From positions 415,001 through 479,000 of the forward strand of contig JAKOGI010000535.1 in assembly GCA_029747015.1 (NCBI GenBank): a DNA stretch of 64,000 nt, given 5' to 3'. The stretch is from Carnegiea gigantea. Lineage: Eukaryota; Streptophyta; Magnoliopsida; Caryophyllales; Cactaceae. This document shows positions 34,645 to 48,539 of this stretch, piece by piece. The stretch's first letter is position 1, and the number at the start of each line of letters is the position of its first letter. A program made the translations under genes and the position numbers. Under the pieces are notes generated by a model that worked only from the letters and a program-made list of their open reading frames with translations, ran no database searches and had not been told where the DNA came from.

Positions 34645-35400
34645 TTATACTGCGGCTACAGATCTAAAGATATTAGGCAGTCTAGCAAATGTTTCAAATT
34701 TTTTGGAGACATACTTATTCCAAGGGTCAGGAAATTTATTCAATAATAATTGGATATAAGTTTCTTGATTTTTTATAGAATCATAAAACACATGATAATA
34801 TTTGTCAAATTCACAAAAGAAACTTTTAAAATTACATAAGTTGTAAATTCTTAAATCAGTTAATTTCTGTAAGGCTTCTTTCCCTTTTTCTAATGATGCT
34901 TGTTCTTGATTTGCTACATATTCGTAGCCTTCAAATTGTCTAATTAAGTGTTTTTCAAATGTCCACACTACTTCATATATATTAATTAGTAAATTTCTTT
35001 TTATGTCAAGTTCTATTGAGCTTCGTATATTTGAAAATATTCTTGCACACCAATTTTGCACTATTCCTTGAAAAGAATTAGTTACTAAGTCGTATATAAT
35101 ATTTACATCTCTATCATTAGCAACATAAATTGGTTCTTGAGTTATATCTAATACTACTAAAGTTCTCTAAGCGCCTAAGCTTTTTTTTTTTTAATTAGTT
35201 ATACAATCTCAATTTTAAAAAATGACCCATGGAGGTCTTGGTTTTAAAAGTAATGGGTTCTTTGATTTAAATTCTTCATTAATATTTTGCCATCTTTTGT
35301 AATAAAAGCTTTCAACTTTTGTGTTCTTTTTTGATCTAAGGGTTGGATGTTTCACCTTGTTCATAATTATTTGGATTATTGTTTCCTTCACTTCCTATGG
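34645..35400 (-). pseudogene. Coat protein of caulimovirid D
   Basis: The open stretch 34645-35061 (138 codons) resembles the coat protein of copy A in its C-terminal half: NFKSFFCEFDKYYHVFYD followed by LLNKFPDPWNKYVSKKFE corresponds to NYIVEFNQYYYKIGYNE and FYDKLPYPINSIINEKY. Upstream to about 35400 the frame continues with stops. Confidence 0.6.
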
Positions 35401-35689
35401 GTACTCCTGACTGAATATTTACTTGTTTAACTATTTTAGTTACTTGAAGATTTTCAAAGTCATTTAATAGTTCTTCAATAAATTTACTGTATTCTCCTAT
35501 TTTTCGCTTTCTTCTTGTTTATTTTTCCTTTAATTCTATTCCGTTCTTTAATAGTTTTCTGTAGAGACTCTTCTTGAGCTTTTAAAAGTGTTTCTTGATA
35601 TCTTTTAATAAATTTTTCATCATCACCATTGGAATTATTTTTTCGAGAAGCTTAATTTCTATTCGAGTATGTTATCTTTTTGTTAAGGT

Positions 35690-36065
35690 TTTAACATTCC
35701 TTCAAAAGTTATGGTTAGTAATTGCATCTCTATTACTAATTGTTTAATTGACTCATTTATTTCTTGAATTTCGTCTTCTACCTTTTTGAGTTCTGTTTCA
35801 ATTTGAGGGAAACTCATTACTTTAGTTTTTATTATTCTTCATCATTAAACCAATATTCTGGATCTAATGGGTCTAGATTATTGCTATCATCATTGTCAAC
35901 ATTTATTAGAAATTCTAGATAAGCTCTTCTTTCTTCTTCGTAAATTAATGGATACAATCTGTCTTTATTTTTCCAGATAATGTCCTGAGGATAGTTGACT
36001 GTTTGAAGATGTTCAGTGCCTTTCTCCTTGTCTTCTTTCTTCTTTACAGTAAGTATTTGTGCCAA
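35690..36065 (-). pseudogene. Two small leading ORFs of caulimovirid D, the second a coiled coil
   Basis: 35832-36065 encodes 77 residues ending in an acidic DPLDPEYWFNDEE. An ATG at 35815-35817 then opens a Lys/Glu/Ile-rich heptad segment (ETELKKVEDEIQEINESIKQ), probably the virion-associated-type coiled-coil protein, as in A-C. The assignment is by position and composition. Confidence 0.5.
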
Positions 36066-36116
36066 AAATACAAAATTTTTACAATACCTTTACACCAGAT
36101 TTATGCTCATAATAAT

Positions 36117-37644
36117 TGTTACGTTTAGGTTTTTATTTGATTTAATTTGATTTTTGTAGGTGACGAAAAATAAGAAAAATAAAGGAATTTGGTGAACAAT
36201 GAAGAGGTTGGGTCATTAACCTTAGCCCATTTCCTGCCCTAGCCCAAAAAGCAAGAAAATGAGAAAAAAATAAAATTAAAATAAAGCAAAACCAATCTCC
36301 GTCACGCACGTCTCATGTGCCCTCACCCTTCACTTATCTCCTCACTCTCTCTCCTCTCTCTCGGTCTTCAGGAACCACAGAGCCCAACATTTCCGCCCAA
36401 CTTTCGGTCTCATCTTCTCATTTCTATGTCTCAATCTAGCACCATCCAAACACCACCATCAACACCAGCGCAACACCCATCACTCATAACCATCATCCTG
36501 TTCCACCTTCTCGTGTGTACCCACTACACTAAATCGCACACCACCATCACCATCCCTCACCTTTGCCATCCACATCAGGCGTAAATCGATGACGAAGATG
36601 AAGGGGCTCAAGTATAAATAGAGGTCGTGATGCCAAAGAGGGGGTAATCTAGGTATTAGTCTAAGTTTTTTAGGTTTTAATTTTTGGGGTTTTTAGTTAG
36701 TTTCGACTGCAGCTTAGTGATTTAGGGCTTGGATTCGTTTTCATCTATTCGATTTTCGAATGTTAGATTCGTTTTTTTTTTAATTGCAATTTCATATATT
36801 CAAAGCTTAATTTGTTGATTTGGGTAGCTTATCACAATCTTCAGTTGCAATTGCACAATTTTAGGTTTGGTTTTGATTAATTTCGGTTTTCCCCTTCCCA
36901 TGTTTTCGCTCTATTTGAAGCTTTGGAAATGGCGTTTTTGCCATTTTTTACGGGCGTGGAAACTCATTTGTTGCTTGGTTCTGGGTCACTTGATGGCTGA
37001 GTTTGACCTGCCTTCATCTTTTCTGTCGTTCTGTTGTGTCTTGCTTCTTCTTTTTGTTTGTTTGAGTGCCCTGCATTGGCAGTGCCATGGTCGAATTGGC
37101 ATTTGTCTTGATTTCATTCAGTCTGACCTTGTCCCTTCTTCCCATTTGTTGGTTCTCTAGGTTATGCATCGCGATCTAGACTGTGGAGCTTTGAGTTGGT
37201 TTGTTGATGCTTGATTATCAATGTTGTGAGGCGGGATGAGCTTAGTTTGGAAAGAAGCCCCTATCCCAGTTTTTGTGGCTTGGCAAAACTGACTTCTTCC
37301 GCCCTTTTCTCTGTTTTATTCAGTAAGTATTTTTTTACTCAAGCTTGTTAAAAATCTAGCTTAGCCATTGGTTTGATTTTATTTTCTTTATCTTTTGTTT
37401 GGATAATGTAATGAGTTATATTTGAGTTCGCTCTATTATCTTAAAGTTTGCTAGGCCTGATGAAATCATGTGAGTTGTTAATGATTAATTAGATTAGCTA
37501 TTCTTGCCATGAATATGTTCAGTTCTAGTTAGATTAAGAATGAATTAGATTAATAGTTTGTGGCCCTAATTTCATCCTCGTCCCTGAAGAGAAGACCCTC
37601 AAGTACTACTGTGATAGTCGTATACTTGTGGCATCTACTTTACA
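36117..37644 (+). repeat. 5' LTR of a Tat/Athila-type gypsy element
   Basis: About 1.5 kb from TGTTACGTTTAGG to ...TTTACA, directly before a Tat/Athila-type primer site. The CT-rich part at 36340-36570 and the ...CTCGTCCCTGAAGAG segment near the end fit LTRs of this group. The left limit is inferred. Confidence 0.55.
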
Positions 37645-37651
37645 TTTGATT

Positions 37652-37669
37652 TGGCGCTGTTGTCCGGGA
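37652..37669 (+). promoter_or_regulatory. Primer binding site, Tat/Athila type
   Basis: TGGCGCTGTTGTCCGGGA differs at three positions from the TGGCGCCGTTGCCGGGGA site used by plant Tat/Athila elements. Confidence 0.65.
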
Positions 37670-37899
37670 TGACGACATGAGATTTGGGTCACATTTTCTA
37701 TCTCTTTGTTGCTTTCTTATTAGTTGCACATGAATTATCTTGGTTTCTTTATCTCGTTATTAAGTGTGACTTAGTGTAGTTATTTCTTGAAATCCAAAAA
37801 TCCAAAAAAATAGAAAATTGAAAAAAATTAGGAAAACTTGAAAACCCCTAAAAAATTTAAAATTTTGAAAAATCTTAAAACCAAGTGGCAAGTTTCTAT

Positions 37900-38376
37900 T
37901 TCCCTCAGTTTGAGCATGAAGTATTTTGGCAATATTTGAGTATATTGAATGAACTTTGTGCTCAATGTGTGGATCATTGTTTTAAGAAATAGGAAATTTT
38001 CCAAGTAATCTTTGAGGGTCTTAATAATGAATACCGGGGTCTTGTTGAGACTATGTACCCCAGGGGTTTGGATTGTTTATTCCCTAAGACTCCCGATGAA
38101 ATTTGGGATTCTTTTGAATATTTGGTTCATGATACGTAGGAGTATGAGAATGCTAGAGAGAGCTTTAGTTACCCCTCTCCTGACCCTTATATGATGCATG
38201 CTATACCTCTATTTGAGAGTCAGATTGAAGGTATATCTATGAGCACTCTTATACTCCATGTGCTCCTGTTTCATGTGATTATTGTGATTTCTTTAACCAT
38301 TATGTTGACGCTTGTCCATTGCCTGATAGACCACACAGATTAGAGGCATTAGTTGCCTTTAATAGGGAGATTTACT
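37900..38376 (+). pseudogene. Gag remnant with CCHC zinc knuckle
   Basis: The frame from about 37906 reads as a retroelement Gag (VIFEGLNNEYRGLVETMYPRG, then LFPKTPDEIWDSFEYLVHD) with in-frame stops. After a shift near 38240 it reaches CDYCDFFNHYVDAC at 38274-38315, an exact C-x2-C-x4-H-x4-C nucleic-acid-binding knuckle. It stops at 38376, where the next element's LTR begins. Confidence 0.65.
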
Positions 38377-38386
38377 TGCATAGTTT

Positions 38387-39661
38387 TGATCATACTACCG
38401 CAAGCGCACGGATAGTCGTAGTATAGATAAAAGATTGTTCCTCAGGGATTAATCGTAACTTACTGAGTCTTACCTCTTAGAATGTGCTAAGTAAAATTCT
38501 AGTTCAAGTGGACTCGATTTAACAATAAATAAACTTTTCCAAATCAATAAGGCAAAAAGGTGTACGAATTCTCATAGTTGTGAACGGAAATTGGATCAAA
38601 AATAATGAACATGTGCTTTCTATAATTTGGTTAAATTTGAGGAATTGTAATCTCTTCAAAAACTCAGTCTGTTCTTTCGAAATCAACTAAATTTATCTAA
38701 ACTAAGCAAAAGTCGTTCTTTCAAATTAATTTGCCTTAATTCAAGTTCAATGTCTTTGATTACTTACTAGTCCTCCTAATATACAAATCTCTCTTATTAG
38801 ACGAAGTTACATTAGGTCTAATTAAGCAATGCAACAACCAAATGTCACCTTTCAGTTTTTCATTCGTTTGTTTCAAGAGTGCAAGCAAATTTCGGCTAGA
38901 AATCAACTCATAACAATCCAAACACTTGACAAAATGAAATCAAGCCAATCATGAAAATAAGCACAATTGTATAGATTAAGATATGATCCAATAACACTTC
39001 CATAAACTACTAAATTCCTAGACTAAAGAAAACTACTTGGACATGATAAAAGATTAACAAACTAACTAACAATTGGTGAAATCTAAGTGAGAAGGGGATT
39101 GACTAAGATGGCCTTCAACGAAGGGCTTCAGAACCGCCTCAAGAACAAACTCTCACACTCAAGACTCACACCAACACAAAAACCAAACTAAAAACTACAA
39201 AATCTGAGAAAGAAACTAAAGCACTAATCTACACTACTCTAAACTTTTGCTTTGCTTGATCTTGGATTGTTCTCTACATGCTGCAGAACGTCGCTTTTTA
39301 TAGAGAAGCTCGGTCAATCTCAGCCACACAGCCAAGGGAAAACGAAGAAGCAGCAGTTACAAGCTCCCCACGGTCCGTAGGGTGCACCACGGTCAAACCG
39401 TGGTCTGTGCTAGAACCGAATTTTTGTTTATTCTTTACTCTACGGTCGTGGCATAACATCGATGACCATGGGAGAGGTCAAAATGCAGCTATTGAAGGGC
39501 AAATGCTAGGTAAAAAGACTAAAAATCCTGCAAAACACATCGAACAACTATACCTAAGCATAAGTCGAGAATAGGAGAGTAAATAAAAACAATAAGCATA
39601 ATATTCTCCTAAAAACGACACAAAATAGCCCTAAAATGATGTACACCTTGAGCACTTATCA
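38387..39661 (-). repeat. 3' LTR of a minus-strand Tat/Athila-like element
   Basis: Minus strand TGATAAGTGCTCAAGG ... AGTATGATCA, 1,275 bp. It is preceded on that strand by a purine-rich GCATAGGGGATT (39662-39673), a likely polypurine tract, which makes this the 3' LTR of an element lying to the right. It cuts the gag remnant at 38376. Confidence 0.6.
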
Positions 39662-41490
39662 AATCCCCTATGCTTAAACTGTTGCTTGTCCTCAAGCAAT
39701 GCAAAGATTAAAAGTATACATAGCTTCCTTAGGATAGATATAGGTAACATTCAAATAGCAAAGCTGATTCAAAGATAGCCTGAAAAGATACCAAAAAAAT
39801 CATTAACAAACAGAATAGGGAATAAAATTTTCGAAAACCTTTAATAGACCAAAATGTCAAACTTGAAAGCAATCTCCCCCAAATTGTCAAATACAATCAT
39901 TCAACATATGGAATAAGCGAAACTAGTAAGGTCGGTAGAACCGCACTATAGTTATGTGGCACTCACCATTCATGTGTTTGAAATGTATGTATTTATGAAG
40001 GTTCTCTCAAATCTCAACCTTAGACGCAGATCTACCATAAGCTTGACAAGATTCTCAAATTCACCATCACTAAAAATGCAAACACATTAGACAATCATGA
40101 AGTTTTAATACGGTTGTAACAGGGCTAAGGGTAAATGTAAGAGGGGAATAAATATTTTTGAGAATGAGGAGCTAAAAGTCAAAGACTAAGAGCTAAACAA
40201 TTCCAATGCATCAAACAAAATCCTTCTTAAACCATATCAATTCAGAATAAATCCCCAAATGAAGAGAGAAAGAGTCGAAATTCACAAATAACTTGCATTC
40301 CCAACAAGGCTAACCGCTTTCTTCTTTTTTTTTCGGTTCTCTTTTCATTTGTTTACTTTTTTCTTTCGAAAGTTTTTCTCTTTTGTTCTTTTTTTTCCGT
40401 AACACTTATCGTTTTTTTCAGAAGGGATAGCCAAGGGGGAAATCCATAACGAACTTTAAATTCTAACTCTTCTCTAAATTTTGTACAATAAAATAAGGGA
40501 TTAATCAATATCTCACAACCCTGCACCAAACAACCAAATTACACTACAAGATATCATTCCATCTTACTAACGCTTTATCAAACTTGATGCAAAAGAATAG
40601 AACACTACTTAAGCCTTGACTTAAAGGTAAGATAAGTATTTGGCCATGGGTTATAATAAGAGGTTCAAATCAAGAAAAATGGATACATGCTCAAAGGGGC
40701 TAACAAGAGATGTAATACACAACCAGGGTGGCTATTTGGCTGTGGGGTTTAAACAAATCGAAGAAAGAAAAATGCCTCAATCATATTGCCTAAATGCATA
40801 TGCGAAATGTGATCTTAAATGAGAATCTAAGCAAATTCTAAAGAAATGACATCAAGAAAGAGTCACACATGAAAGAAATATGGGACTAATAATGATAAAC
40901 AGTCTCTAAAGGCTCAAAGTCTCACGAGACATCTACCAAGGTCAAAACTAGCTCACTAGTAAACACATGCCAAAATCTTGTAAAGACTCATGGGAAAATC
41001 AATTCGCATCCAACATGTGGTCAAAACATGGAATTCATTTCAAAAACTCATTTGTAAACATTTTATGCACAATTCGGGCGAACCAAAGGATCAAATTAAA
41101 CCAAAGAAAGCTATGAAATCCATACAGATCATCATCGGAGGATTTTTTTCTTTTTTTTTCATTTTTTTATGCATGCTCCTACAAACAATGCAAACTAAAA
41201 TGCAAAAGAAACTTAATAAAAGAAAGAAACTAAAATGCAACCTAGAAGAAAACTAATGCACTTCTAAAACAAACCTAAGACAATTAAAAACTACAAAAAA
41301 CATATACAAAACAAAAACACACCAAACAGGAATAGGCATCAGAAGCCAAATATAATGACTAACCCCCATGCTTGAATCACACATTGCCTTCAATGTGGGC
41401 ACATAATAATAGAAAGGGAAGGGGAGTAGCATAAAACAAGATCAGAGTGGAGGGGGTGGAGGAGGATAGGGTGATTGGCCATAGGAGATA
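39662..41490 (-). other. Non-coding 3' region of the Tat/Athila-like element
   Basis: About 1.8 kb between the gag-like gene end and the 3' LTR. No pol domain is visible; AT-rich with T-runs at 40325-40400 and 41150-41170. The absence of protease, RT and integrase between gag and 3' LTR means the element is non-autonomous or deleted. Confidence 0.45.
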
Positions 41491-41493
41491 TAC

Positions 41494-41806
41494 TAATCTC
41501 GCCAGGTCTCTAGACACGCCCTATAATCTGGGAAATATTGGGTCTGGGAAGCAAGCAACTCACGAAATTCATCATGGCGCTCTTGGACAAAGTCCCGAAG
41601 AGCAGCGCTCTCAGAAGCAACAAACTCTTAGAGGGAAACTTGTTTCTCTTGAATAGACCTAAGGGTCTCATGGAGGTCAGAATAGTCAGGTGGAGGTGGT
41701 TCAGAGGAAGAACTAGGTCCTACTTGACTAGATCGAGGGGCTGACCGGTGGGGTGTAGGTCGAACAACCTCCTCATCACCAGGTACCCAATAAAAGTTAG
41801 CTCTAT
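41494..41806 (-). pseudogene. 3' part of a gag-like gene (Athila ORF1 / plant transposon protein type), split by insertion
   Basis: The minus strand from 41806 reads RANFYWVPGDEE, then a Ser/Pro-rich stretch and LHETLRSIQEKQVSL, a stop (TAA), and 40-odd further in-frame residues (EFVASESAALRDFVQERHDE) to a TAG near 41494. It continues the gene whose 5' part lies at 51718-52687 on the far side of the LTR array. Confidence 0.6.
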
Positions 41807-44800
41807 TGTAATGCCCCGCCCTAAGAAGGAAAGGCGCGTCACCACCGTGGATGCTCAATTAGAAACATCCACAAGGCAATCTAAACTTTTTAGACTTAAT
41901 TAACCTGTTAATGGGCGATAGCAGCAGAAGCTCTTATCCAAATCTAATTAAAGTTTGGGAGGGTAATTCTACAATATGCATTACGTACATACTTAAACAA
42001 TATCCATAAAATCCTTAAACATGTGCAATCCCAAAATACATCCATACATATATTTAATAAACATTATCATAGCATAAACATACAACAAGGCCTGCATTTC
42101 CAACTAGGTTCTTCAAATGTGTTTCATGGCTGGGTAGCTCTCTTAATGCTCTTTCGATCCCCTTTTGCTACCAAAACCTGAAAAATGGTGAGGTCATGAG
42201 CTTTCCGAGCCCAACGAATAACCCTTACCTTCCCCGATGTTACACTTTGCACATTATTAGGTTTGCACATAATCACATAATACATATCTCATTGAGAATC
42301 AAAACATAGCACAGTTTATATAATGTGACATAAAAACATGCTCATGCTTAAAAAATTGAAATAAGCTGATATCTTTCATATCTAACATATTCCCAACCTT
42401 CACAAAACACACACATATTTATGTCATGGAGTTGGCAATTGGACTAACTTCGTCGTACCTGTCCCATACCCGGTATGATTCAAGGATCCTCATTTTCACT
42501 TAAGTCCCTAAACAAACTCTGCTATTAATCTATTCACTAAACTAACCATGGTTGTCTCATACCAACCACATCCTTTGGGCTCTTAATCCTTACTGAAATC
42601 TAAAAGAAAGCAAAGCCTACTAAATCAAGCTAATGGCCCGCCCAAAACCATACTTGACGCATACATAAACATATTCCATTTAAACGTCCACATTCGTGCT
42701 TGAAACGCGTAATATATTTCTCTAAATGTATTTATCAATCACACATTGGCTTCAAAATTAATCACAATTTCATAAACATCCTGAATGATCCTTCAAATTC
42801 AAAACCAAATTCGAAATCCAAATCCAAGGCAAAACTGATTTGATAACGTATCCAAAGTCCAAATCCAAGCCAATTACCATTTTCCTAACATATCACACAT
42901 TGTAAACTGAATGCAAAACTTTTTAGTTTAGGGGAAATCAACTCGTGACTCACACAAAAAACCATTACAATACAGGGGTGACAAACACATCCTGATAGCT
43001 CATTCATATGGTACCAACCAATGGTGGACCAGCAGCAACTCATTCATATGGTACCAACCAGGCACCCAACGCTCTAAAGTACGCAAAAGTCCTCAAATCA
43101 CAAACTAATGAGTCACATTCACATCGTGGAGTACCAGAAACCCATACAGCTCCCAAATGACACAAACTGAAGAGTCAATTGGTGGACCGGACAATGCCCA
43201 CTCAAGGTACCAACCAACGACTCACACAGTTCCAAACACAAAGATAACTACTTCTATGCTCATAGCTTTAGAACGCTTTGTAATAGTCTCAAGCAAGACA
43301 TGAGCCTTTTTCCCCAAAAACATAACTTAATGAAATTGTATAACGTATATAATCGCATTTTATCCCTCACAGAAGCTCGATTTCACAATTTTTTTGACAA
43401 AACATAGTCAAAGAAAGACATACTTCCACCCAAAATAATTTTCACAAGTTTCCAATAAATTATAACAAATGCATTACTGCTTTAATGCATGAAATCATCA
43501 CAAACATGATAAATATTTAATTTATGTATACGAATAACCATAATTACACCAAACATAGGATTCCACTCAAAAATTTGTAACACAAAGAATACACATCCAA
43601 AATTCACAAAAATTTGCAGAAAAATACAACACAGTATGATGCATTCATCATAATATTTTTATGATTTTCCACCAAGCAAATGGCTCCCAAGAATTAAGAC
43701 TATGGTCAAAATTAATGCACCAAAACTGGGCAGTTTCAATTAAAAATTCATAACTCATGAAATAAACATCCAACATTCATGAAACTTTACCAAACATCTC
43801 CAAAAAAATCTATATTATACAGTAAATTTTTTATTTTTTTTTTCTAACTCAGTGAATTCAAACATCATCTGGATTTTCACACTCCATTACAGGGCAGTTC
43901 AATCAAAAATTCATAACTCCTAAAATACACATCAAAAATTTATGAAAATTTACCAAACATCTCCAAATAACATCTGTATTCTACAGGAAACTTTTCATAA
44001 TTTTTCTCTAACCCAATCGTTCACAGCAATTCAAACATCATCTAAATTTTCACACCACATAACACGACAGTCGTGTTCACAAATTCAAAACTCATAAAAT
44101 GCACATCTAAAATTCAGGAAACTTTACCGAAAATTTCCTAATATCATAGCACAGCTAGGGTAAAAATTTCAAAATTCTTTGCCAAGCCAATAATTCACAT
44201 AAAGTTAAATAGTGATGCAACATTTGAAAAAAATCTGAAATTCACCCTATTTTTCCTACCATCTTGTTCAACCAATACAAGAATTATTTTGTACTTGGAT
44301 GAATTTAGAACATAAACATCACTTCACAACACCCAATTAATTGAAGAATTACAATTAAACATACAAGTTATAGAGGTGGGTTTCTAAGGGGTGGAATTAA
44401 GGTTCTAATCTACCAAACACTAAAATATCAAATTCAAAGCCTCAATTCTCAATTGATTTCTTAATTTCAAGCATAAATAATCAAATTAATCTTTCCCTAA
44501 TCAATTTCACTGGTACAGAAGACAAAAATTACTCACCTTAATCAGCAATTAAAGTCAAACCCAATTTGTTTTCCTTCTGCCTGCTCCTCCTCCTCTTTCT
44601 CTTCTCTTTCTCTGCTATGCGTGGTTGTGTTGTATGGGTTGGGGGAAAGAAAAATGGAAGAGTAGAGAAGCGAATCCCCCTTCTTCACATGATAAAAAAC
44701 ATGTCCCCCTTCCCCTTTTCTTTTTCCCTTTTTTTTTATCAACGCCCCCCCCCTTTTGATTCTTTTTTCCCTTTTTTTGGGCAAAAACTATTAAGTGAAA

Positions 44801-44944
44801 CATACCCTAATTATTCTCCAAAATACAATAATAATAATAACGTAAAACACACACATGTGCCTAAAATAAAATGCGTAAAATATACACACAAATTACATAT
44901 TGTACATAATTCAAAATAAGTATCAAAAATTTCGGGGCGTTACA
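41807..44944 (-). repeat. LTR 1 of the array
   Basis: 3,138 bp. In the minus sense the start is at 44944 and the end at 41807. The CT/GA-rich part near 44560-44800 gives long but spurious ORFs. Confidence 0.8.
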
Positions 44945-45154
44945 TCCTTCCTCATTTAAAATAAGTTTCGTCCCCGAAACTTATCATCACCAAGTTTTTA
45001 ATCTAAAGTTCCATGTCAAACAAAGGTATAATGCAAATCACATAAACTCGACATTCGCGTAAAACACACGTAACTCACATAATCGCACATCATGAAACAA
45101 ATAAGCAATCACATGTGCACACAAGTCCTATAGGTCAGAAGTCGCAGGATTATT

Positions 45155-45166
45155 GCTCTGATACCA
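45155..45166 (-). promoter_or_regulatory. Primer binding site in internal region 1
   Basis: Perfect TGGTATCAGAGC on the minus strand, four bases from the LTR end. The purine tract for this unit is at 44946-44970, just before LTR 1 in the minus sense. Confidence 0.8.
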
Positions 45167-45170
45167 CTTT

Positions 45171-48100
45171 TATAACACCCCGCCCGAAGGAGGACAGACA
45201 CGTCACCACCGTGGATGCTTGACTTGAAACATCCATAAGTCAATCTAATCTTCTTAGACTTAATTAACCTATTAATGGGCGATAGCAGCGGAAGCTCTTA
45301 TTGAAATTTAATTAAAGTTCGGGAGAGTAATTCTAAAATATGCATTACATATATACTTAAACCACATCCATAAATTCCTTACACATGTGCAATGCGAAAA
45401 TACATCCATACTTATATTTACTAAACACAATCATGGCATAAACGCACACCGAGGCCTGCATTCCCAACTAAGTTCTTCAAAAGTGTTTCACGGCTGGCTA
45501 GCTCTCTTAATGTTCTTATGATTTCCCTTTTCTTCCAAAACCTGAAAAATGGTGAGGTCATAAGCTCCCCGAGCCCAGTGAATAACCTTTACCTACCCCA
45601 TTGTTATGCTTTGCACATTATTAGGTTTGCACATAATCACATAATACATATCTCACTGAGAATCAAAACATAGCACATTTTATATAATCTGATATAAAAA
45701 CATGCTCATGCTTTAGGAATCGAAATAAGCTGATATCTTTCATATCTAACATGTTCCCAAACTTCACAAAACACATATTTATGTCATGGAGCTGACAATT
45801 AGACTACCTTAGTCGCATCTGTCCCATACCAGGTACGATTCAAGGACCCTCGTTTTCACTTAAGTCCCTAAACAAATTCTGCTGTTAGTCTATTCACTAA
45901 ACTAACCATGGTTGTCCCATACCAACCAGCTCCTTTAGGCTTCTAATCCTCACTGAAGTCCAAAAGAAAGCAAAGCCCACTAAATCAAGCTAATGCCTGC
46001 CCATAACCATACTTGACGCATACATAAACGTATTCCATTTAAACGTCCACATATGTGCTTTAGATGCGTAATATATTTCTTTAAATATATTTATCTATTG
46101 CACATAGCCTTTAAAATCAATCACAATTTCATAAATATCTCGAATGATCCTTCAAATCCAAAACTAAATTCGAAATCCAAATCCAAGCTAAAACTAATTT
46201 CATAAGGCATCCAAAGTCCAAATCCAAGTCAATCACCATTTTCATGACATATCACACATTCTTAACTGATGACTCACACAAAGAACCATCATAACACAGG
46301 GCTAACAAACACTTCCTGGTGGCCCAGCCATAGCTCATTCACATGGTACCAACCAATAGTGGACCAACCGTAACTCATTTATATGATACCAACCAGCCAT
46401 CTAACGCTCTAGAGTACATAGAGGCCCTCAAATCACAAACTGATGAGCTACATTCACATTCTGGAGTACCAGGGACCTATAAAGCTCTCAAATAACAAAA
46501 ACTAAAGAGTCAATTGGCGAACCGGATAGTGCCTACTCAAGGCACCAACCAACAACTCACACAGCTCCAAACACAAAGACAACTACTTCTACGGCCATAG
46601 CTCTAGGATGCTCTATAATAGCCTCAAGTAGGACATGAGCCTTTTTCCCCGAAAACATAATTTAATGAAATCGTATAACATATATAATCACATTTTATCC
46701 CTCATAGAAGCCCGATTTCACAATTGTTTTTGACAAAACAGACTCAAAGAAAGACATACTTCCATCCAAAATAATTTTCACAAGTTTTGAATAAATCATA
46801 ACAGATGCCATACTGTTTTATGTGTGAAATCATCATAAACATGATAAAGATTTAATTTATGTATACGAATAACCATAATTACAACAAACATAGCACTCCA
46901 CTCAAAAATTCGTAACTTAAAGAATACACATCCAAAATTCACAAAAATTTATAGACGACACAGTATGAGGCATTTATAATAATATTTTTATAATTTTCCA
47001 TCAAGCAAATAGCTCCCAAGAATTAAGACTATGGTCGAAATTATTGCACCAAAACAGGGCAGTTTCATTTGAAAATTCATAACTTGTGAAATAAACATCC
47101 AAAATTCATGACACTATACCACAAATCTTCAAATAACATCTACATTATATAGTAAAAGTTTCATAAGTTTTCTCCAATTCAATGGTTCATAGTAATTCAA
47201 ACATTGTCTGAAATTTCACACCACATTAAAGGGCAGTTTCAATCAAAAATTCATAACTCCTAAAATGCACATAAAGAATCTTTGAAAATTTACCGAAAAT
47301 CTCCAAATAACATCTATATTCCACAGTAAATGTTTCATAATTTTTCTCCAACCGAATCATTCACAGCAATTCAAATATCGTTTAAATTTTCACACCACAT
47401 AACAGGGCAATCATGTTCACAAATTCATAACTCATAAAATACACGTCTAACGTTCATGACACTTTATAGAAAATTTTCGGATATCATAGTGCACCTATGG
47501 TAAAAATTTTAAATATTTTTCTCCAAGCCAATAATTCACATAAATTCAAAAAGTGATGCGACATCTGAAAAATATCCGAAATTCACCCTATTTTTCCTAC
47601 CATCTTGTTCAACCAATACAAGAAATCAACCCACAAATCCATAGTATATTATGTGCTTGGATGAATTCCGAACATAAACATCACTTCACGACACCCAATT
47701 AATCGAAGAATTACAATTAAACATACAACTTATAGAGGTGGGTTTCTAAGGGGTGGAATTAAGGTTCTAATCTACCAAACCCTAAAATATCAAATTCAAA
47801 GCCTCAATTCTCAATTGATTTCTCAATTTCAAGCATAAATAATAAAATTAATCTTCCCCTAATCAATTTTAATGATAGAGAAGACAAAAATTACTCACCT
47901 TAATTTGCAATTAAAATCAAACCCAATTTGTTTTCCTTCATCCCCCTCCTCCTCCTCCTCATTCTTCTCTTCTCTTTCTCTGTCGTGCGTGGTTGTGTTG
48001 TATGGGTTAGGGGAAAGAAGAATGGAAGAGTAGAGAAGCCACCCCCCTTCTTCACGAGATAAAAAATATCCCCCTTCCCCTTTTCTTTTTCCCCTTTTTC

Positions 48101-48313
48101 GGTCAAGTCCTACCCCCTTTTTGATTCTTCTTTACATTTTTTTGGGGGCAAAAACTACTAAGTGAAACATACCCTAATTATTCCCCAAAATATAATAATA
48201 CAAATAGCGTAAAACACACACATGTGTCTAAAATAAAATATGTAAAAAATATACACACAAATTACATATTGCACATAATTCAAAATAAGTATCAAAAATT
48301 TCGAGGCGTTACA
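45171..48313 (-). repeat. LTR 2 of the array
   Basis: 3,143 bp, clearly homologous to LTR 1 and LTR 3 along its whole length with small indels; it appears to lack a segment near 46270 present in the others. Confidence 0.8.
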
Positions 48314-48523
48314 TCCTTCCCTCTTTAAAGTAAGTTTCGTCCTCGAAACTTATCATCACCAAGTTTCTAATCTCAAGTTCCATGTCAAACAAAGGCATAA
48401 TGCAAATCACATAAACTCGGCATTCGCGTAAAACACACGTAATTCACATAATCGCACATCATGAAACAAATAGGCAATCACATGTGAACACAAGGCCTAT
48501 AGGTCAGAGGTCGCAGGATTATT

Positions 48524-48535
48524 GTTCTGATACCA
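48524..48535 (-). promoter_or_regulatory. Primer binding site in internal region 2
   Basis: TGGTATCAGAAC on the minus strand, one base off the perfect site in internal region 1. Confidence 0.75.
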
Positions 48536-48539
48536 CTTC

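Noticed and set aside
44542..44919. ORFs on both strands in the LTR array, one looking like a signal peptide with Phe/Leu runs
   Set aside because: They lie in a CT/GA-rich part present in all three LTRs, differ between copies, and exist only through base composition.
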